Assembly (NCBI GenBank): GCA_964583095.1
Contig: CAZOVB010000024.1
Span: 1 to 64,000 of the forward strand
Length of the DNA stretch: 64,000 nt
Direction of reading: 5' to 3'
From: CAZOVB01 sp964583095
GTDB taxonomy: Bacteria > Planctomycetota > Phycisphaerae > SM23-33
Below are positions 1-7,488 of this stretch, in pieces. The notes under the pieces are model-generated. The model searched no databases and had not been told where the DNA came from. It worked only from the letters and a program-made list of their open reading frames with translations. Each line of letters begins with the position of its first letter. Position 1 is the first letter of the stretch. A program made the position numbers and the translations under genes.

Positions 1-3
1 AGC

Positions 4-795
4 ATGAAAGACTCAAAGAGAACAGCAGAACAGAACAAGAACCTCATCTCTTTGCTGAACAGTCTCATCAAAGATCTCGATGTGATGACCTATGACAAGA
101 ATTCAAGGTATCTGGGAAGCGTGGGTCTGTTTATAAACGCTGCTTATAAAAAGGGATATATTCCGGACACCTTCTTTAAAGTTGCTTACAGCAAGAAAGA
201 CTTTAGAAGCTACTGTGTTCTTGATGTTTCCGAGAACTGGCAAAAAGAGATCACAATTAGCTGGGACCCGAGCGAACAAACAGATCACGAACTGTTCAAG
301 CTGCTTCAAAACCTTGGCATCCATCGAAACGAACTGTATCACCTCGACCAACTCTCAGATCCAGACGTTCTTGAAGTTGCTAAGCGGGACTTGGGTTTTA
401 AAGGCAGAGACGTGGCTTATAAAGATCAGTACAGAAAGTATCTCAAAGCTTGGCGCAGACTCATTGAGGAAAATCTTCAAAAGCAACAAACAGGACCAGC
501 AGCACAAAAAACGCAGTATTGCAGCCACCTTGTAAATATGGCGGATAAATATAGAGTAAGGTCGGACAAAAGAAAGTCGGATCGTATAGCGGCAAAGAGT
601 CGCAAACTCTCGGCAAGAAGTCGAAGGCTGTCAAGCCTAAGACGCTCTGAGATCCAGAACAAAGAGAAAGAAAGACAAAACCCGCCTTCTTCCGCGAAAA
701 ACATTAAAAGCCATGTCCTCGCTGCTTCTCAAGCGGCTGTGATTGCCGCTGCACTTGGTGTCGTTGTTTATCGAGCTATCCCATTTATCTTCTAA
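4..795 (+). CDS. tail-anchored protein, tandem paralogue 1
   Basis: The 263-residue protein has a mostly polar N-terminal domain, a strongly basic stretch at about residues 180-230 and one hydrophobic segment at the extreme C terminus (about 237-262), so it is probably membrane-anchored by its tail. It aligns by eye with the next gene (shared LF..L...G..R.E and Y..YL..W patterns followed by a C-terminal anchor). Only 3 bases precede the start, so its ribosome site and any upstream extension cannot be judged. I do not recognise the family. Confidence 0.75.
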   Translation: MKDSKRTAEQNKNLISLLNSLIKDLDVMTYDKNSRYLGSVGLFINAAYKKGYIPDTFFKVAYSKKDFRSYCVLDVSENWQKEITISWDPSEQTDHELFKLLQNLGIHRNELYHLDQLSDPDVLEVAKRDLGFKGRDVAYKDQYRKYLKAWRRLIEENLQKQQTGPAAQKTQYCSHLVNMADKYRVRSDKRKSDRIAAKSRKLSARSRRLSSLRRSEIQNKEKERQNPPSSAKNIKSHVLAASQAAVIAAALGVVVYRAIPFIF

Positions 796-804
796 GGAAA
801 CAGC

Positions 805-1536
805 ATGCCCTCTCATTTAGATGAAATAATCAAAGAGATCGAGGGTATCAGATCTCTACATAAGGAAAGCACAATGCATCCAGAACCACAACTGGTACGG
901 AAACATCAGGCAGTCAAGGCTGCTGCCGAACTCATCCAATCCATGCGCATCAGTTCCAACACAAACGGATACAGCCTGCTCGGATCGTTCATTAAGATCC
1001 TTATCGATAGAAACGATATCAATAGCGATTTTCTTAGCGGTCTGACTTGGCACGAATGGGTTAAGGTAACAAGAAATCGAATCGGAGTAGGACGACCCTC
1101 CGAATGGACAACGCTGCTGACAATCTACTGGCCGGTCAAAGGAGTTCCAGATGAACCTCTCTTCAGCGAACTCTATCACGCAGGCTATACCAGACAAGAA
1201 ATATGGGATCTGGCGGTCGAAAACAGCAAACGTTTCAAGGTCAAAGGAGCGGGCATGGCTCGCTATGTCAATTTCCTTGAACAATGGGCTGATCACATGG
1301 TCGGCGTTGACAAGATAAAAGCCAAAGAAAGACGCAACAAGGCTAAACAATTCACGATAAAGCCTCTTAAGGCGGCTGATAAAGCGGCTGATGCAATCGG
1401 TAATCGCCTTAACAAAGGAATGGATTGCATTGAAAGAGGCTGCTCTAAAATCAATTGGTCAAAAGCCACGACAGCAACTGCTTGGGTGTTGGCTGGATCT
1501 GCGGGATCTGTCATCCTATACCGAATGCTTGTATGA
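805..1536 (+). CDS. tail-anchored protein, tandem paralogue 2
   Basis: This 243-residue protein starts 9 nt after the preceding gene, behind AAGGAAAC. It has the same layout as its neighbour: a central domain with LF.EL...G..R.EIW, a basic region near 170-215 and a C-terminal hydrophobic anchor ending in LYRMLV. Its stop overlaps the next start (ATGA), which suggests translational coupling. The tandem arrangement points to a duplication. Function unknown. Confidence 0.75.
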   Translation: MPSHLDEIIKEIEGIRSLHKESTMHPEPQLVRKHQAVKAAAELIQSMRISSNTNGYSLLGSFIKILIDRNDINSDFLSGLTWHEWVKVTRNRIGVGRPSEWTTLLTIYWPVKGVPDEPLFSELYHAGYTRQEIWDLAVENSKRFKVKGAGMARYVNFLEQWADHMVGVDKIKAKERRNKAKQFTIKPLKAADKAADAIGNRLNKGMDCIERGCSKINWSKATTATAWVLAGSAGSVILYRMLV

Positions 1537-1742
1537 AGATGCTGCAAAAAATACACGGTCAGTCGTCTGTCCACCACCCCGGTCGGTACAACTTCTATCG
1601 ATATCATTCTTCATCTTTTTCCAATCTAAGAACGCACTCGGGGAAAGCCAGAGACATCCCCGTCCTTGATAGAAGCTTCTTAACAAACGAAGGGCGGCTG
1701 GCGAGATCCTGCCACATTCTTCACTTACAAAGGTCAATATGA
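1533..1742 (+). CDS. small basic ORF resembling the right-end array
   Basis: This 69-codon ORF begins MKMLQKIHG and is rich in Ser, His, Arg and Tyr. Both its start and its stop overlap neighbours by ATGA. The MKM-x-x-K opening, length and composition match the array members at 54-64 kb (compare MKMLHHS and MKMMHKIP), which lie on the other strand. Family membership is inferred from these features, not from an alignment. Confidence 0.5.
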   Translation: MKMLQKIHGQSSVHHPGRYNFYRYHSSSFSNLRTHSGKARDIPVLDRSFLTNEGRLARSCHILHLQRSI

Positions 1743-1975
1743 GGTTCAACCTTAAAACAACCATGCCTAATTCGCAGGTTGTCAGCGAACGAAGCAAATC
1801 GATACAGATCGATCAGCCTTACAAGCGATTTATTATGTCTTCTACCAATACCAAGTTCGATCTCTTCGGGAATAATGTAAAAAACGTTCCCTTGTGCTTT
1901 TCAATTTCGTCTCGGGATTGGCTAATGTGTTCGCTGGGATATGAATCTCGATTCAGTTCAAGAATAAGTCAGTGA
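1739..1975 (+). CDS. small ORF resembling the right-end array
   Basis: The 78-codon ORF starts MRFNLKTTMPNS inside the stop of the preceding ORF (ATATGAGG). It is Ser/Asn/Arg-rich, with no membrane segment or known motif. The coupled start is the main support for it being real. Confidence 0.45.
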   Translation: MRFNLKTTMPNSQVVSERSKSIQIDQPYKRFIMSSTNTKFDLFGNNVKNVPLCFSISSRDWLMCSLGYESRFSSRISQ

Positions 1976-2018
1976 CTACTAAACTAATGACAGCGAATTG
2001 TATCATGTAGGACTTATT

Positions 2019-2309
2019 ATGATTGAATGGCTATCTGAACCAACGAATGCGGCAACAGTCTCTGCTGTTCTTTTCTTCGCGATTATTGTTCTTATCGCAG
2101 TTATGCTCGGTTTGCTCGTTCGGGCATGTATGATACAAGAAAAGCGCAAGCGGGCCTTTGAGAAAGAGGGCTACGTTTCGTCTGTGTCGCTTGTGAAGGG
2201 TTCTCTTAACGTTACCGGGGACAACCTCAACGGCAATAAAGTCTACGTCACAGAGGACCAGGCTCATCGTATCGAGGCAATCATCGAAGAAGGGTATCGG
2301 CGGCTATGA
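2019..2309 (+). CDS. small membrane protein, paralogue 1
   Basis: The chosen ATG has AGGA 7 nt upstream; a TTG codon 21 nt earlier is in frame but has no ribosome site. The 96-residue protein has one membrane segment (about residues 13-37), then a cytoplasmic-type tail with a VTEDQAHRIEAIIEEG motif. The next protein repeats this layout. Function unknown. Confidence 0.7.
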   Translation: MIEWLSEPTNAATVSAVLFFAIIVLIAVMLGLLVRACMIQEKRKRAFEKEGYVSSVSLVKGSLNVTGDNLNGNKVYVTEDQAHRIEAIIEEGYRRL

Positions 2310-2554
2310 TCATGCTCGCATCAAACATACATATCGTTATCTCTCTGCCAATTATTTTTATTGCCCTTGGCATCTTTATCTTTCTGTTACTGAGCGACAA
2401 AAAGAAAGCTGAGCAACATGAGGCGGATGGCTTTACGCACAAAGTCACCTTGAGGATGGTTGGCGATAGCTACAGACTTGTCGGCTCTCACCATCTGGTT
2501 ACCAAAGATCAAGCGGAACGGATCCAGGCAATTATCAACGAACAACCAGAATAG
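2306..2554 (+). CDS. small membrane protein, paralogue 2
   Basis: The start overlaps the preceding stop (ATGA). The 82-residue protein has one N-terminal membrane segment (about 8-28) and a tail with VTKDQAERIQAIINE, matching its upstream neighbour. This is a tandem duplicate, and the pair is probably co-translated. No known family recognised. Confidence 0.7.
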   Translation: MIMLASNIHIVISLPIIFIALGIFIFLLLSDKKKAEQHEADGFTHKVTLRMVGDSYRLVGSHHLVTKDQAERIQAIINEQPE

Positions 2555-2659
2555 ATATTTTGGTCAAAACTTCTGGGGGCAGAAAATTCCTGTGTGATAT
2601 TTTTCAATTTCAGTTCGGTTTATTTCAGAAATCGAATTATTCCGGAGGGGGGTAGGGGG

Positions 2660-3109
2660 TCAGCCTTGTTCATTTTCTCTTTCTTCCCAATGAAGCTTGT
2701 GGTGGCAGTTATGGCAAAGCATCTCGCATTTGGCTATTTCTTCTTTAACCCTTTTCAGGCTCTGCTTGTAGAAACGTGAAACTTGACCTTCTTTCTTTTT
2801 TGGATCTCGATGATGAAACACGAGCGTGGCGGGGTGGTCTTCTCCGCATTCTTTACACTTGCCCTTCTCTTTAAGATCTCTGACATGCGCTTTGCATCTC
2901 TCGTAACATGCTCGTTGGGCTTTCTTGCGGCTCGCTTTTATATTAGCGGCTTTCTGTTCATCAGTTAGATCAAGCCTCGCACCGGCGTTCGGAAACTTGT
3001 CCGGGTTGCTCTTACGGTATTCGAGGCTCTGTTCAAGAACTTTTTCTCTGTTCTTTTTGTACCATCTTCTTCGTGCGGCACGACGCTTCTCGGGGTCTGC
3101 GTAAGGCAT
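2660..3109 (-). CDS. HNH endonuclease
   Basis: The 149-residue protein has a basic N terminus (MPYADPEKRRAARRRWYKKN) followed by an HNH zinc-finger core: CKECGEDHP, FHHRD, then CEMLCHNCHHKLHW. It is clearly paralogous to the HNH protein at 45762-46100. Proteins of this type are usually free-standing homing endonucleases in phages. It is convergent with the plus-strand block, and it marks the left boundary of the long minus-strand region. Confidence 0.85.
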   Translation of the reverse strand: MPYADPEKRRAARRRWYKKNREKVLEQSLEYRKSNPDKFPNAGARLDLTDEQKAANIKASRKKAQRACYERCKAHVRDLKEKGKCKECGEDHPATLVFHHRDPKKKEGQVSRFYKQSLKRVKEEIAKCEMLCHNCHHKLHWEERENEQG

Positions 3110-3342
3110 GAGGGATCTCCAAATAAATGTCTCTCATGCTTATTGCGTATTTATATTTGGGTATCCTTTGTTGGGTTATTAATTTTCAGAGATGTTGCGG
3201 ATAGATTTTTTTAGTATCCTTTTTTAAAAACCTTGAAATTTTTCACATAATATTTTCGATTTTGACACCCCCTAAATTTGATGCATAGAACGCATAAGGT
3301 ATTCCCGGTAAGGTATCCCCGTGTGGCGAAGAGGTTTTTATA
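3110..3342. other. A+T-rich gene-free spacer
   Basis: I see no ORF, tRNA or clear repeat here. The stretch is much richer in A+T than the following gene block. Confidence 0.5.
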
Positions 3343-3435
3343 TTAACGTACCGTAGTAGGCGGGGGTATCCCTGGAGTGGGGCCCCCGACGATCATGTTT
3401 GTCGCCGGAGGTCTCAGTTTATTATTTTCTTTCAT
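3343..3435 (-). CDS. 30-residue leaderless micro-ORF
   Basis: An ATG lies exactly 4 nt after the -10 box of the promoter at 3440-3468, as in the other leaderless genes of this region. The frame gives 30 residues, Pro-rich at the C terminus. Very short, so coding is inferred from the promoter geometry alone. Confidence 0.4.
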   Translation of the reverse strand: MKENNKLRPPATNMIVGGPTPGIPPPTTVR

Positions 3436-3439
3436 GTAC

Positions 3440-3468
3440 GATATATTTCTTTTCAATTGTGACCGGGG
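3440..3468 (-). promoter_or_regulatory. promoter, start 3435
   Basis: Sequence on the minus strand is CCCCGG, 17 nt, TATATC; ATG 4 nt downstream. Confidence 0.7.
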
Positions 3469-3470
3469 TA

Positions 3471-3725
3471 CTACGCCCATTGCCTCGCTTGCTCTCTCAA
3501 TCGGTTAGCCGCCGTCCTCAGCCATTGCCGAGCCTGTGCCTTGGCAGCGTCAGCCGTCTCGTGGATCTCGTCCTCGGCGACGAAGCGAGCCGTACCGTTG
3601 TGTGGCTTGACCTCGATCAGTCGCCGCCCGATACCCTTGTCCGTGTTTCCAGTCCGCTCGCCGCTCAGCAGACTCATGCTGGACTCGGGGCTGGGCGTTC
3701 CGTGTACCCAAAAGACCGTTTTCAT
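3471..3725 (-). CDS. hypothetical protein, 84 aa
   Basis: The start has GGAG 8 nt upstream (ACGGAGCACAAAA-ATG) and a leader of about 30 nt from the promoter at 3758-3786. The C-terminal half is Ala/Arg/Gln-rich and probably helical (AAKAQARQWLRTAANRL). No known domain recognised. Confidence 0.7.
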   Translation of the reverse strand: MKTVFWVHGTPSPESSMSLLSGERTGNTDKGIGRRLIEVKPHNGTARFVAEDEIHETADAAKAQARQWLRTAANRLREQARQWA

Positions 3726-3757
3726 TTTTGTGCTCCGTGGGGTTTGCTCTTACAACC

Positions 3758-3786
3758 GATATATTATTCCGCGATCGTGGCCGTGG
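3758..3786 (-). promoter_or_regulatory. promoter, start 3725 (leadered)
   Basis: CCACGG, 17 nt, TATATC. Confidence 0.65.
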
Positions 3787-3787
3787 G

Positions 3788-3988
3788 TTAGCAAAGTCCG
3801 ACCCAAGGTCGTGGGCCGCTCAGCATCTCGACCTTGACCATTTTCGGAGTGCCAGGCCAGGTGGATTGACCCCAGTACTCTTCCGCCTTCTTTTGTGTGA
3901 TGCCGCTCGCGGCGTTTGTCTTAATCACTTCGCCGTCTTCGTAGGTGACTTTCCAAGCGGTCAGGGGTGCGTAGGTGGGTTTGCTCAT
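3788..3988 (-). CDS. hypothetical protein, 66 aa
   Basis: The small protein has the pattern W.VTY.DG..I.TNAASGITQ..AEEYW, resembling short phage proteins of unknown role. The start is 4 nt after the -10 box, so the mRNA is probably leaderless. Confidence 0.7.
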   Translation of the reverse strand: MSKPTYAPLTAWKVTYEDGEVIKTNAASGITQKKAEEYWGQSTWPGTPKMVKVEMLSGPRPWVGLC

Positions 3989-3992
3989 GATT

Positions 3993-4021
3993 GATATATT
4001 TATTCGTGGTTGTGGCCGTGG
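3993..4021 (-). promoter_or_regulatory. promoter, start 3988
   Basis: CCACGG, 17 nt, TATATC, 4 nt to ATG. Confidence 0.7.
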
Positions 4022-4023
4022 GA

Positions 4024-4191
4024 TCAGATGTATTTGCGGATCTCTTTTTTAGCCTTGCGTCGGTTTTTCTTTGGATTGTTCCGCTCGCCCTTCGCGCTCC
4101 ATGACTTCGCTCGGACATATTGTCCTTCGCGTCGGGCGTCGATGACTTGCTCTGCCGTGAGGTTCCGATTGTTTTGTTTGCTCTTGCTCAT
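4024..4191 (-). CDS. Lys/Arg-rich small protein, 55 aa
   Basis: The 55-residue protein opens MSKSKQNNRNLTAEQVIDAR and ends in a very basic tail rich in KK and RR. Both halves resemble DNA- or RNA-binding helices, but no family is recognised. ATG is 4 nt after the -10 box. Confidence 0.65.
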   Translation of the reverse strand: MSKSKQNNRNLTAEQVIDARREGQYVRAKSWSAKGERNNPKKNRRKAKKEIRKYI

Positions 4192-4195
4192 GCTC

Positions 4196-4224
4196 AATAT
4201 ATTTCTTTACTATCGTCGCCGGGG
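4196..4224 (-). promoter_or_regulatory. promoter, start 4191
   Basis: CCCCGG, 17 nt, TATATT, 4 nt to ATG. Confidence 0.75.
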
Positions 4225-4241
4225 TATCGAGCGCCGGGCAA

Positions 4242-4283
4242 GGGTAGGGAGGGGGCTGGATTTTTCCAGCCCCCTCCCTACCC
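4242..4283. repeat. perfect 19-bp inverted repeat
   Basis: Arms 4242-4260 and 4265-4283 are perfect complements around a TTTT loop. The hairpin lies between the end of the 4297-4515 gene and the next promoter. On the minus strand no T-run follows, so it is not a standard intrinsic terminator, though it could block transcription or protect a 3' end. Confidence 0.85.
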
Positions 4284-4296
4284 TACTCGATTCATA

Positions 4297-4515
4297 TTAG
4301 GCGGCTCGGTTCGCCCATCGTTCGGTATTGGCTCGGTTCGCTACTGCCGTCTTTCTGTAGTTGGCTCGGCAAAGCCCCGTCCGCTTGCCTACGCTGCCGT
4401 CGCTCTTGGCTGCGGGCGATCCTACTCGCTGGCGGCTTGCCTTGATTCGCTTGGCTTGCTGATACTCGGCTTCGTCCTCTGCCGTCCATTCTCGCTTAGG
4501 CTTGCTGCTCAACAT
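4297..4515 (-). CDS. basic hypothetical protein, 72 aa
   Basis: The ATG at 4515 follows ACGGAGCACAATC, giving a ribosome site; in-frame codons farther upstream run through the promoter and are excluded. The protein is Arg/Lys/Ala-rich (DEAEYQQAKRIKASRQ). No family recognised. Confidence 0.65.
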   Translation of the reverse strand: MLSSKPKREWTAEDEAEYQQAKRIKASRQRVGSPAAKSDGSVGKRTGLCRANYRKTAVANRANTERWANRAA

Positions 4516-4548
4516 GATTGTGCTCCGTGGGGGTTGGTTAGTACAATC

Positions 4549-4577
4549 AATATATTTCTTTACTATTGTGGCCGTGG
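4549..4577 (-). promoter_or_regulatory. promoter, start 4515 (leadered)
   Basis: CCACGG, 17 nt, TATATT. Confidence 0.65.
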
Positions 4578-4690
4578 GTTTACTTCCCTTTCTTTCTAAT
4601 TGCTTAGGATGGCTTGTGTGGGCTTTGAGTTTAAGGGGGTATCGTCGGTCGGTCAATTGATTAGGACGCATCGTGGGGCATTGTAGGGGC

Positions 4691-4717
4691 AAAGAATAAG
4701 GCGGCATTGCTGCCGCC
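4691..4717 (-). terminator. intrinsic terminator of 4745-5341
   Basis: Minus-strand hairpin GGCGGCA/TGCCGCC with a 4-nt loop, followed by TTATTC. The 4578-4690 stretch after it shows no convincing gene. Confidence 0.6.
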
Positions 4718-4744
4718 CTACTCGTTTTGTTTTGTTGTTTGCCG

Positions 4745-5341
4745 TTAGGCGATACGGTACTCGATACCGTTGATCGTCATACGCTTGACGCTTGCGAGCG
4801 ATACGGTATGGAACTCGACGGTTCGCTTGCCGCTCGTTTTCTTCAAGTAAGGGGCGACGGCTTCCTTGCTGACTTCCTCGCCATCGGCGTCGATGATGGT
4901 CGATTTACTGCTACGAAACTCGCATCGTAGATAGGCTCGGGCGTCATTCTTGAGGATCAGATTGCCCTTGTCATCCTTGCCGAGTACGTCATCCTTATGC
5001 GTCGTAAGCGGCGTCAGTTTGCCGTCGATGATGATGGCTTGCTGCCATGTATTGCCGTTGTTTGCTGCCGCTTCCTTGCCGTCGCTTCGACGTTGGAGGG
5101 ATGCGTCATAGTCAAACGTAACCATGACGTTAGTAGTCGATTCCTTGACCAAGCCTTGCCCATAGTAGGGGTTATTTCGCTTGTTCATTTTCTTATCCAT
5201 CGGATACTCGGCGTCGATGGATGCGAACTTGCAGCCCTTGAGGGTAACAAGGGTATCAATCAATTCCTTGACCGATACGACTTGGACGTTTGCGGCGACG
5301 TTTGCGGCGAGGTTAGCAAAGGGGTTTGCGAGGGTAGTCAT
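4745..5341 (-). CDS. hypothetical protein, paralogue of 13431-14123
   Basis: The 198-residue protein shares an ordered set of motifs with the product of 13431-14123: a MDK...N.PY block, a V.FDY block, GK.TPL..HK.DV, and YLR.E, followed by a C terminus ending L..V.R....G..YR. The similar length and order suggest a duplicated gene. The N terminus is Ala/Asn-rich (ANPFANLAANVAAN). The start has CGGAGCATCATC upstream. Function unknown; a DNA-binding or structural role cannot be told apart. Confidence 0.75.
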   Translation of the reverse strand: MTTLANPFANLAANVAANVQVVSVKELIDTLVTLKGCKFASIDAEYPMDKKMNKRNNPYYGQGLVKESTTNVMVTFDYDASLQRRSDGKEAAANNGNTWQQAIIIDGKLTPLTTHKDDVLGKDDKGNLILKNDARAYLRCEFRSSKSTIIDADGEEVSKEAVAPYLKKTSGKRTVEFHTVSLASVKRMTINGIEYRIA

Positions 5342-5379
5342 GATGATGCTCCGTTGGTTGGGGGTTTGCTCTTACAACC

Positions 5380-5408
5380 GATATATTTCTTTACAATTGT
5401 GGCCGTGG
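5380..5408 (-). promoter_or_regulatory. promoter, start 5341 (leadered)
   Basis: CCACGG, 17 nt, TATATC. Confidence 0.65.
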
Positions 5409-5410
5409 GT

Positions 5411-5605
5411 TTAGATAAAGATTTGGACGTTTTGCTCGGTCGAATCTACGTCCGTATCAATCTCGAATGAATCAGAATCGACGTTGATATCGATTTGTTT
5501 TTCTTTGATTCCGCCGTTGTCTCGGTCGCTGAGGGTAATAAAGATAGATTCGGTTTCGCTGATTCCGATTTCGATTCTATCGCCTTCGCGCATAATGATT
5601 TTCAT
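5411..5605 (-). CDS. small beta-rich acidic protein, 64 aa
   Basis: The opening MKIIMREGDRIEIG, followed by alternating hydrophobic and polar residues, faintly recalls CsrA-type small beta proteins, but the Asp-rich C-terminal half does not. I would not assign it. Leadered, with AAAGAGAG upstream. Confidence 0.6.
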   Translation of the reverse strand: MKIIMREGDRIEIGISETESIFITLSDRDNGGIKEKQIDINVDSDSFEIDTDVDSTEQNVQIFI

Positions 5606-5640
5606 GGCTTACTCTCTTTTGGTTGGCTGCTCTTACAATC

Positions 5641-5669
5641 AATATATTTCTAATTGATTGTGGCCGTGG
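5641..5669 (-). promoter_or_regulatory. promoter, start 5605 (leadered)
   Basis: CCACGG, 17 nt, TATATT. Confidence 0.65.
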
Positions 5670-5673
5670 GTAT

Positions 5674-5714
5674 TAAAACAAGTAAGGGAGCGGCGGAGCA
5701 AGCCGCCCCCTTAC
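5674..5714 (-). terminator. intrinsic terminator of 5734-5967
   Basis: GC-rich minus-strand stem (GTAAGGGGGCGG with CCGCCGCTCCCTTAC) followed by TTGTTTT. Confidence 0.7.
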
Positions 5715-5733
5715 TCGGAGCATTTACTTGTAT

Positions 5734-5967
5734 TTACGCCGCTTGATCGGCGTAGTCGGCGGCTCGCTCGGCTTCGGTATCGAGGACAAAGGCTTCGAGG
5801 GCTTCGCGTTTGTCGCCCTTGTGTTGCATGGCGTTGACCATGAAGTTGATATCGTTGAGGATGATTTGATCGTCGGGCGTTCCGTTGCCGCTTTCGATCT
5901 TCGCTTCGAGTTTGCTAATGGCTTGGGCGTCGAGTCCGAGGGTTTCGAGTGCTGCGTTGCGAGTCAT
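5734..5967 (-). CDS. helical hypothetical protein, 77 aa
   Basis: The sequence is mostly charged, Ala/Leu-rich helix (MTRNAALETLGLDAQAISKL). GAGAG lies upstream of the start, and an intrinsic terminator directly follows the gene. Function unknown. Confidence 0.65.
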   Translation of the reverse strand: MTRNAALETLGLDAQAISKLEAKIESGNGTPDDQIILNDINFMVNAMQHKGDKREALEAFVLDTEAERAADYADQAA

Positions 5968-6011
5968 TTGATTGCTCTCTTTCGGTTAGGTGGTTGATTG
6001 CTCTTACAACC

Positions 6012-6040
6012 GATATATTTCTTTCTTATTGTCGCCGGGG
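6012..6040 (-). promoter_or_regulatory. promoter, start 5967 (leadered)
   Basis: CCCCGG, 17 nt, TATATC. Confidence 0.7.
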
Positions 6041-6042
6041 GT

Positions 6043-6399
6043 TTAGATGCTCAATGCTCGATACTGCTCGGTCGTTTCAAAGCGATCGTGGAAAGGTACA
6101 GCCCCATAGAATTGAGCCTTACCGATGCGTCGGACGGCTTCCCCAAAGCGGCTATCGGACGTATTGACAAAGGTTCCGCCCATCATAGGACCGACGCAAC
6201 CTTGCGGACGCTCATCGGCGGGGACGATGATCGCGTTGCCCATCGAGTTCGTTGCGATCTTGACAGCGGGGGCGTCATCGGTCGGATCAAAAGGACCGTC
6301 TGCGTTGATGATGGTGACGACTTCGTGGTTGTCGCTGATTCCGCCGTTGGCGCATTTGCCGAGGGAGGTAGGTCGGTAGATGTATGCTCTCAGTCCCAT
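6043..6399 (-). CDS. hypothetical protein, 118 aa
   Basis: The N terminus is MGLRAYIYRPTSLGKCANGGIS; the middle is Gly/Pro/Asp-rich with VTIINADGPFDP. It looks like a compact soluble domain that I cannot assign. The start follows CAACGGAGCAAAC. Confidence 0.7.
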   Translation of the reverse strand: MGLRAYIYRPTSLGKCANGGISDNHEVVTIINADGPFDPTDDAPAVKIATNSMGNAIIVPADERPQGCVGPMMGGTFVNTSDSRFGEAVRRIGKAQFYGAVPFHDRFETTEQYRALSI

Positions 6400-6432
6400 G
6401 TTGTTTGCTCCGTTGGGTTGGTTGGTACAGAC

Positions 6433-6461
6433 GATATATTTATTCGTCGTTGTCGCCGGGG
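6433..6461 (-). promoter_or_regulatory. promoter, start 6399 (leadered)
   Basis: CCCCGG, 17 nt, TATATC. It overlaps the 3' end of the preceding micro-ORF. Confidence 0.7.
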
Positions 6462-6511
6462 TTTTCCGTCGTCATGAATTCGATGAAGTCGTTGTGATCT
6501 TTTTCTTCCAA
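6440..6511 (-). CDS. 23-residue acidic micro-ORF, TTG start
   Basis: A TTG codon preceded by AAGGA (6-nt spacing) opens 23 acidic codons ending ...NPGDNDE. The stop lies inside the -10 region of the next promoter. Its own promoter at 6548-6576 would otherwise have nothing to transcribe. No ATG option exists. Confidence 0.4.
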   Translation of the reverse strand: MEEKDHNDFIEFMTTENPGDNDE

Positions 6512-6547
6512 TTTCTTTTCCTTTGTTGGGGGTAATGATTTACAAAC

Positions 6548-6576
6548 GATGTATTTCTTTTCAATTATCGCCGGGG
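6548..6576 (-). promoter_or_regulatory. promoter, start 6511
   Basis: CCCCGG, 17 nt, TACATC. Confidence 0.55.
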
Positions 6577-6579
6577 GTA

Positions 6580-6795
6580 TTAAAAGTCGGCTTCATGAAT
6601 TGCGCTAACGGCTTCCTCTGCATACATTCGCAGATTTTCGGCTTGCTCGGCGGGTCCGTCGTAAGACTCGACGCCGGGCTTGCTCTCATAGCCGGGGAGG
6701 TCTTGCGCCATCGCTCCGGCTTCGCTGGCGATATGGGATAGAATGTCAGCAGCTGTTCTGCCTTCGAGGAGTTGTTTTTTGATCCAATCTTTCAT
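6580..6795 (-). CDS. hypothetical protein, 71 aa
   Basis: Acidic helical protein starting MKDWIKKQLLEGRTAADILS. The start has ACGGAGCATCGCT upstream. No known domain. Confidence 0.65.
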   Translation of the reverse strand: MKDWIKKQLLEGRTAADILSHIASEAGAMAQDLPGYESKPGVESYDGPAEQAENLRMYAEEAVSAIHEADF

Positions 6796-6831
6796 AGCGA
6801 TGCTCCGTGGGGTTGCTTGGTTAGTACAACC

Positions 6832-6860
6832 GATATATTTCTTTTCAATTGTGACCGGGG
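6832..6860 (-). promoter_or_regulatory. promoter, start 6795 (leadered)
   Basis: CCCCGG, 17 nt, TATATC. Confidence 0.7.
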
Positions 6861-6862
6861 GA

Positions 6863-7186
6863 TCAGTCTTCAGGGTCAGGCTCGAACAGGATCATTTCCT
6901 GCTCGGTCAGGGGTCGCCCCAGTCGGTTTTCTTCGGCGATGATCGGGCGGAGTCGTTCGATTTCTGCGGTCAGCAGGTCGATGGCTCGTCGTTTCTGCTT
7001 CTTAGTCGCCTTGACGCGTTCGCCGGTCAGGGCAAAGATTGCGGCTTTGGTCGGACAGATACGGGAGCTCATCTTGAGTCCGGTATTCAGTTCGAGTTCG
7101 ATTGCCTTGCGGCTGGTCAGCAGTTGGGTCATTCGGACGCCTTGTCCGGTTGCTACGGTTCCGCCTTGGGTTTGTTCGATGGGCAT
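6863..7186 (-). CDS. hypothetical protein, 107 aa
   Basis: A Thr/Gly-rich N terminus is followed by a basic stretch (VKATKKQKRRAIDLL) and an acidic helical end (PLTEQEMILFEPDPED). It may bind nucleic acid through the basic helix; inference only. Leadered gene with GAGAG upstream. Confidence 0.65.
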   Translation of the reverse strand: MPIEQTQGGTVATGQGVRMTQLLTSRKAIELELNTGLKMSSRICPTKAAIFALTGERVKATKKQKRRAIDLLTAEIERLRPIIAEENRLGRPLTEQEMILFEPDPED

Positions 7187-7227
7187 GGTTTGCTCTCTTT
7201 CGGTTGGGTATATGACTTCTTACAGTC

Positions 7228-7256
7228 AATATATTTCTTCGCGGTTGTGACCGGGG
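7228..7256 (-). promoter_or_regulatory. promoter, start 7186 (leadered)
   Basis: CCCCGG, 17 nt, TATATT. Confidence 0.7.
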
Positions 7257-7257
7257 T

Positions 7258-7455
7258 TTAGACTCGGATACCGATATCCAACTTGGGGAAGTGTTGGAGG
7301 ATCTCGGTGCGTGCCGCTTCCATGTGTTTCTCAAGAATGTTCTCGATAGTCTCGCAGGACTCATCGAACAATTCCTCTTCCTTGTCGGGGTCGGGGAAGC
7401 TGTTGTGTTGATCGCTGATCAAGACTTTGCCGGTAATGATTTGGTTTACGCTCAT
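7258..7455 (-). CDS. hypothetical protein, 65 aa
   Basis: The true start is probably ATG (MSVNQIITGK), 4 nt after the -10 box; the upstream TTG belongs to that box. The protein is acidic with a helical C-terminal half (ETIENILEKHMEAARTEIL). Confidence 0.65.
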   Translation of the reverse strand: MSVNQIITGKVLISDQHNSFPDPDKEEELFDESCETIENILEKHMEAARTEILQHFPKLDIGIRV

Positions 7456-7459
7456 GGTC

Positions 7460-7488
7460 AATATATTTCTTTACTATTGTGACCGGGG
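7460..7488 (-). promoter_or_regulatory. promoter, start 7455
   Basis: CCCCGG, 17 nt, TATATT, 4 nt to ATG. Confidence 0.75.

Noticed and set aside
4297..4707. A longer form of the 4297-4515 protein
   Set aside because: The extra upstream codons run through the promoter and lack a ribosome site; the ATG at 4515 has a ribosome site.
5411..5605. CsrA homologue
   Set aside because: Only the first dozen residues resemble the family, and the Asp-rich C-terminal half does not fit.
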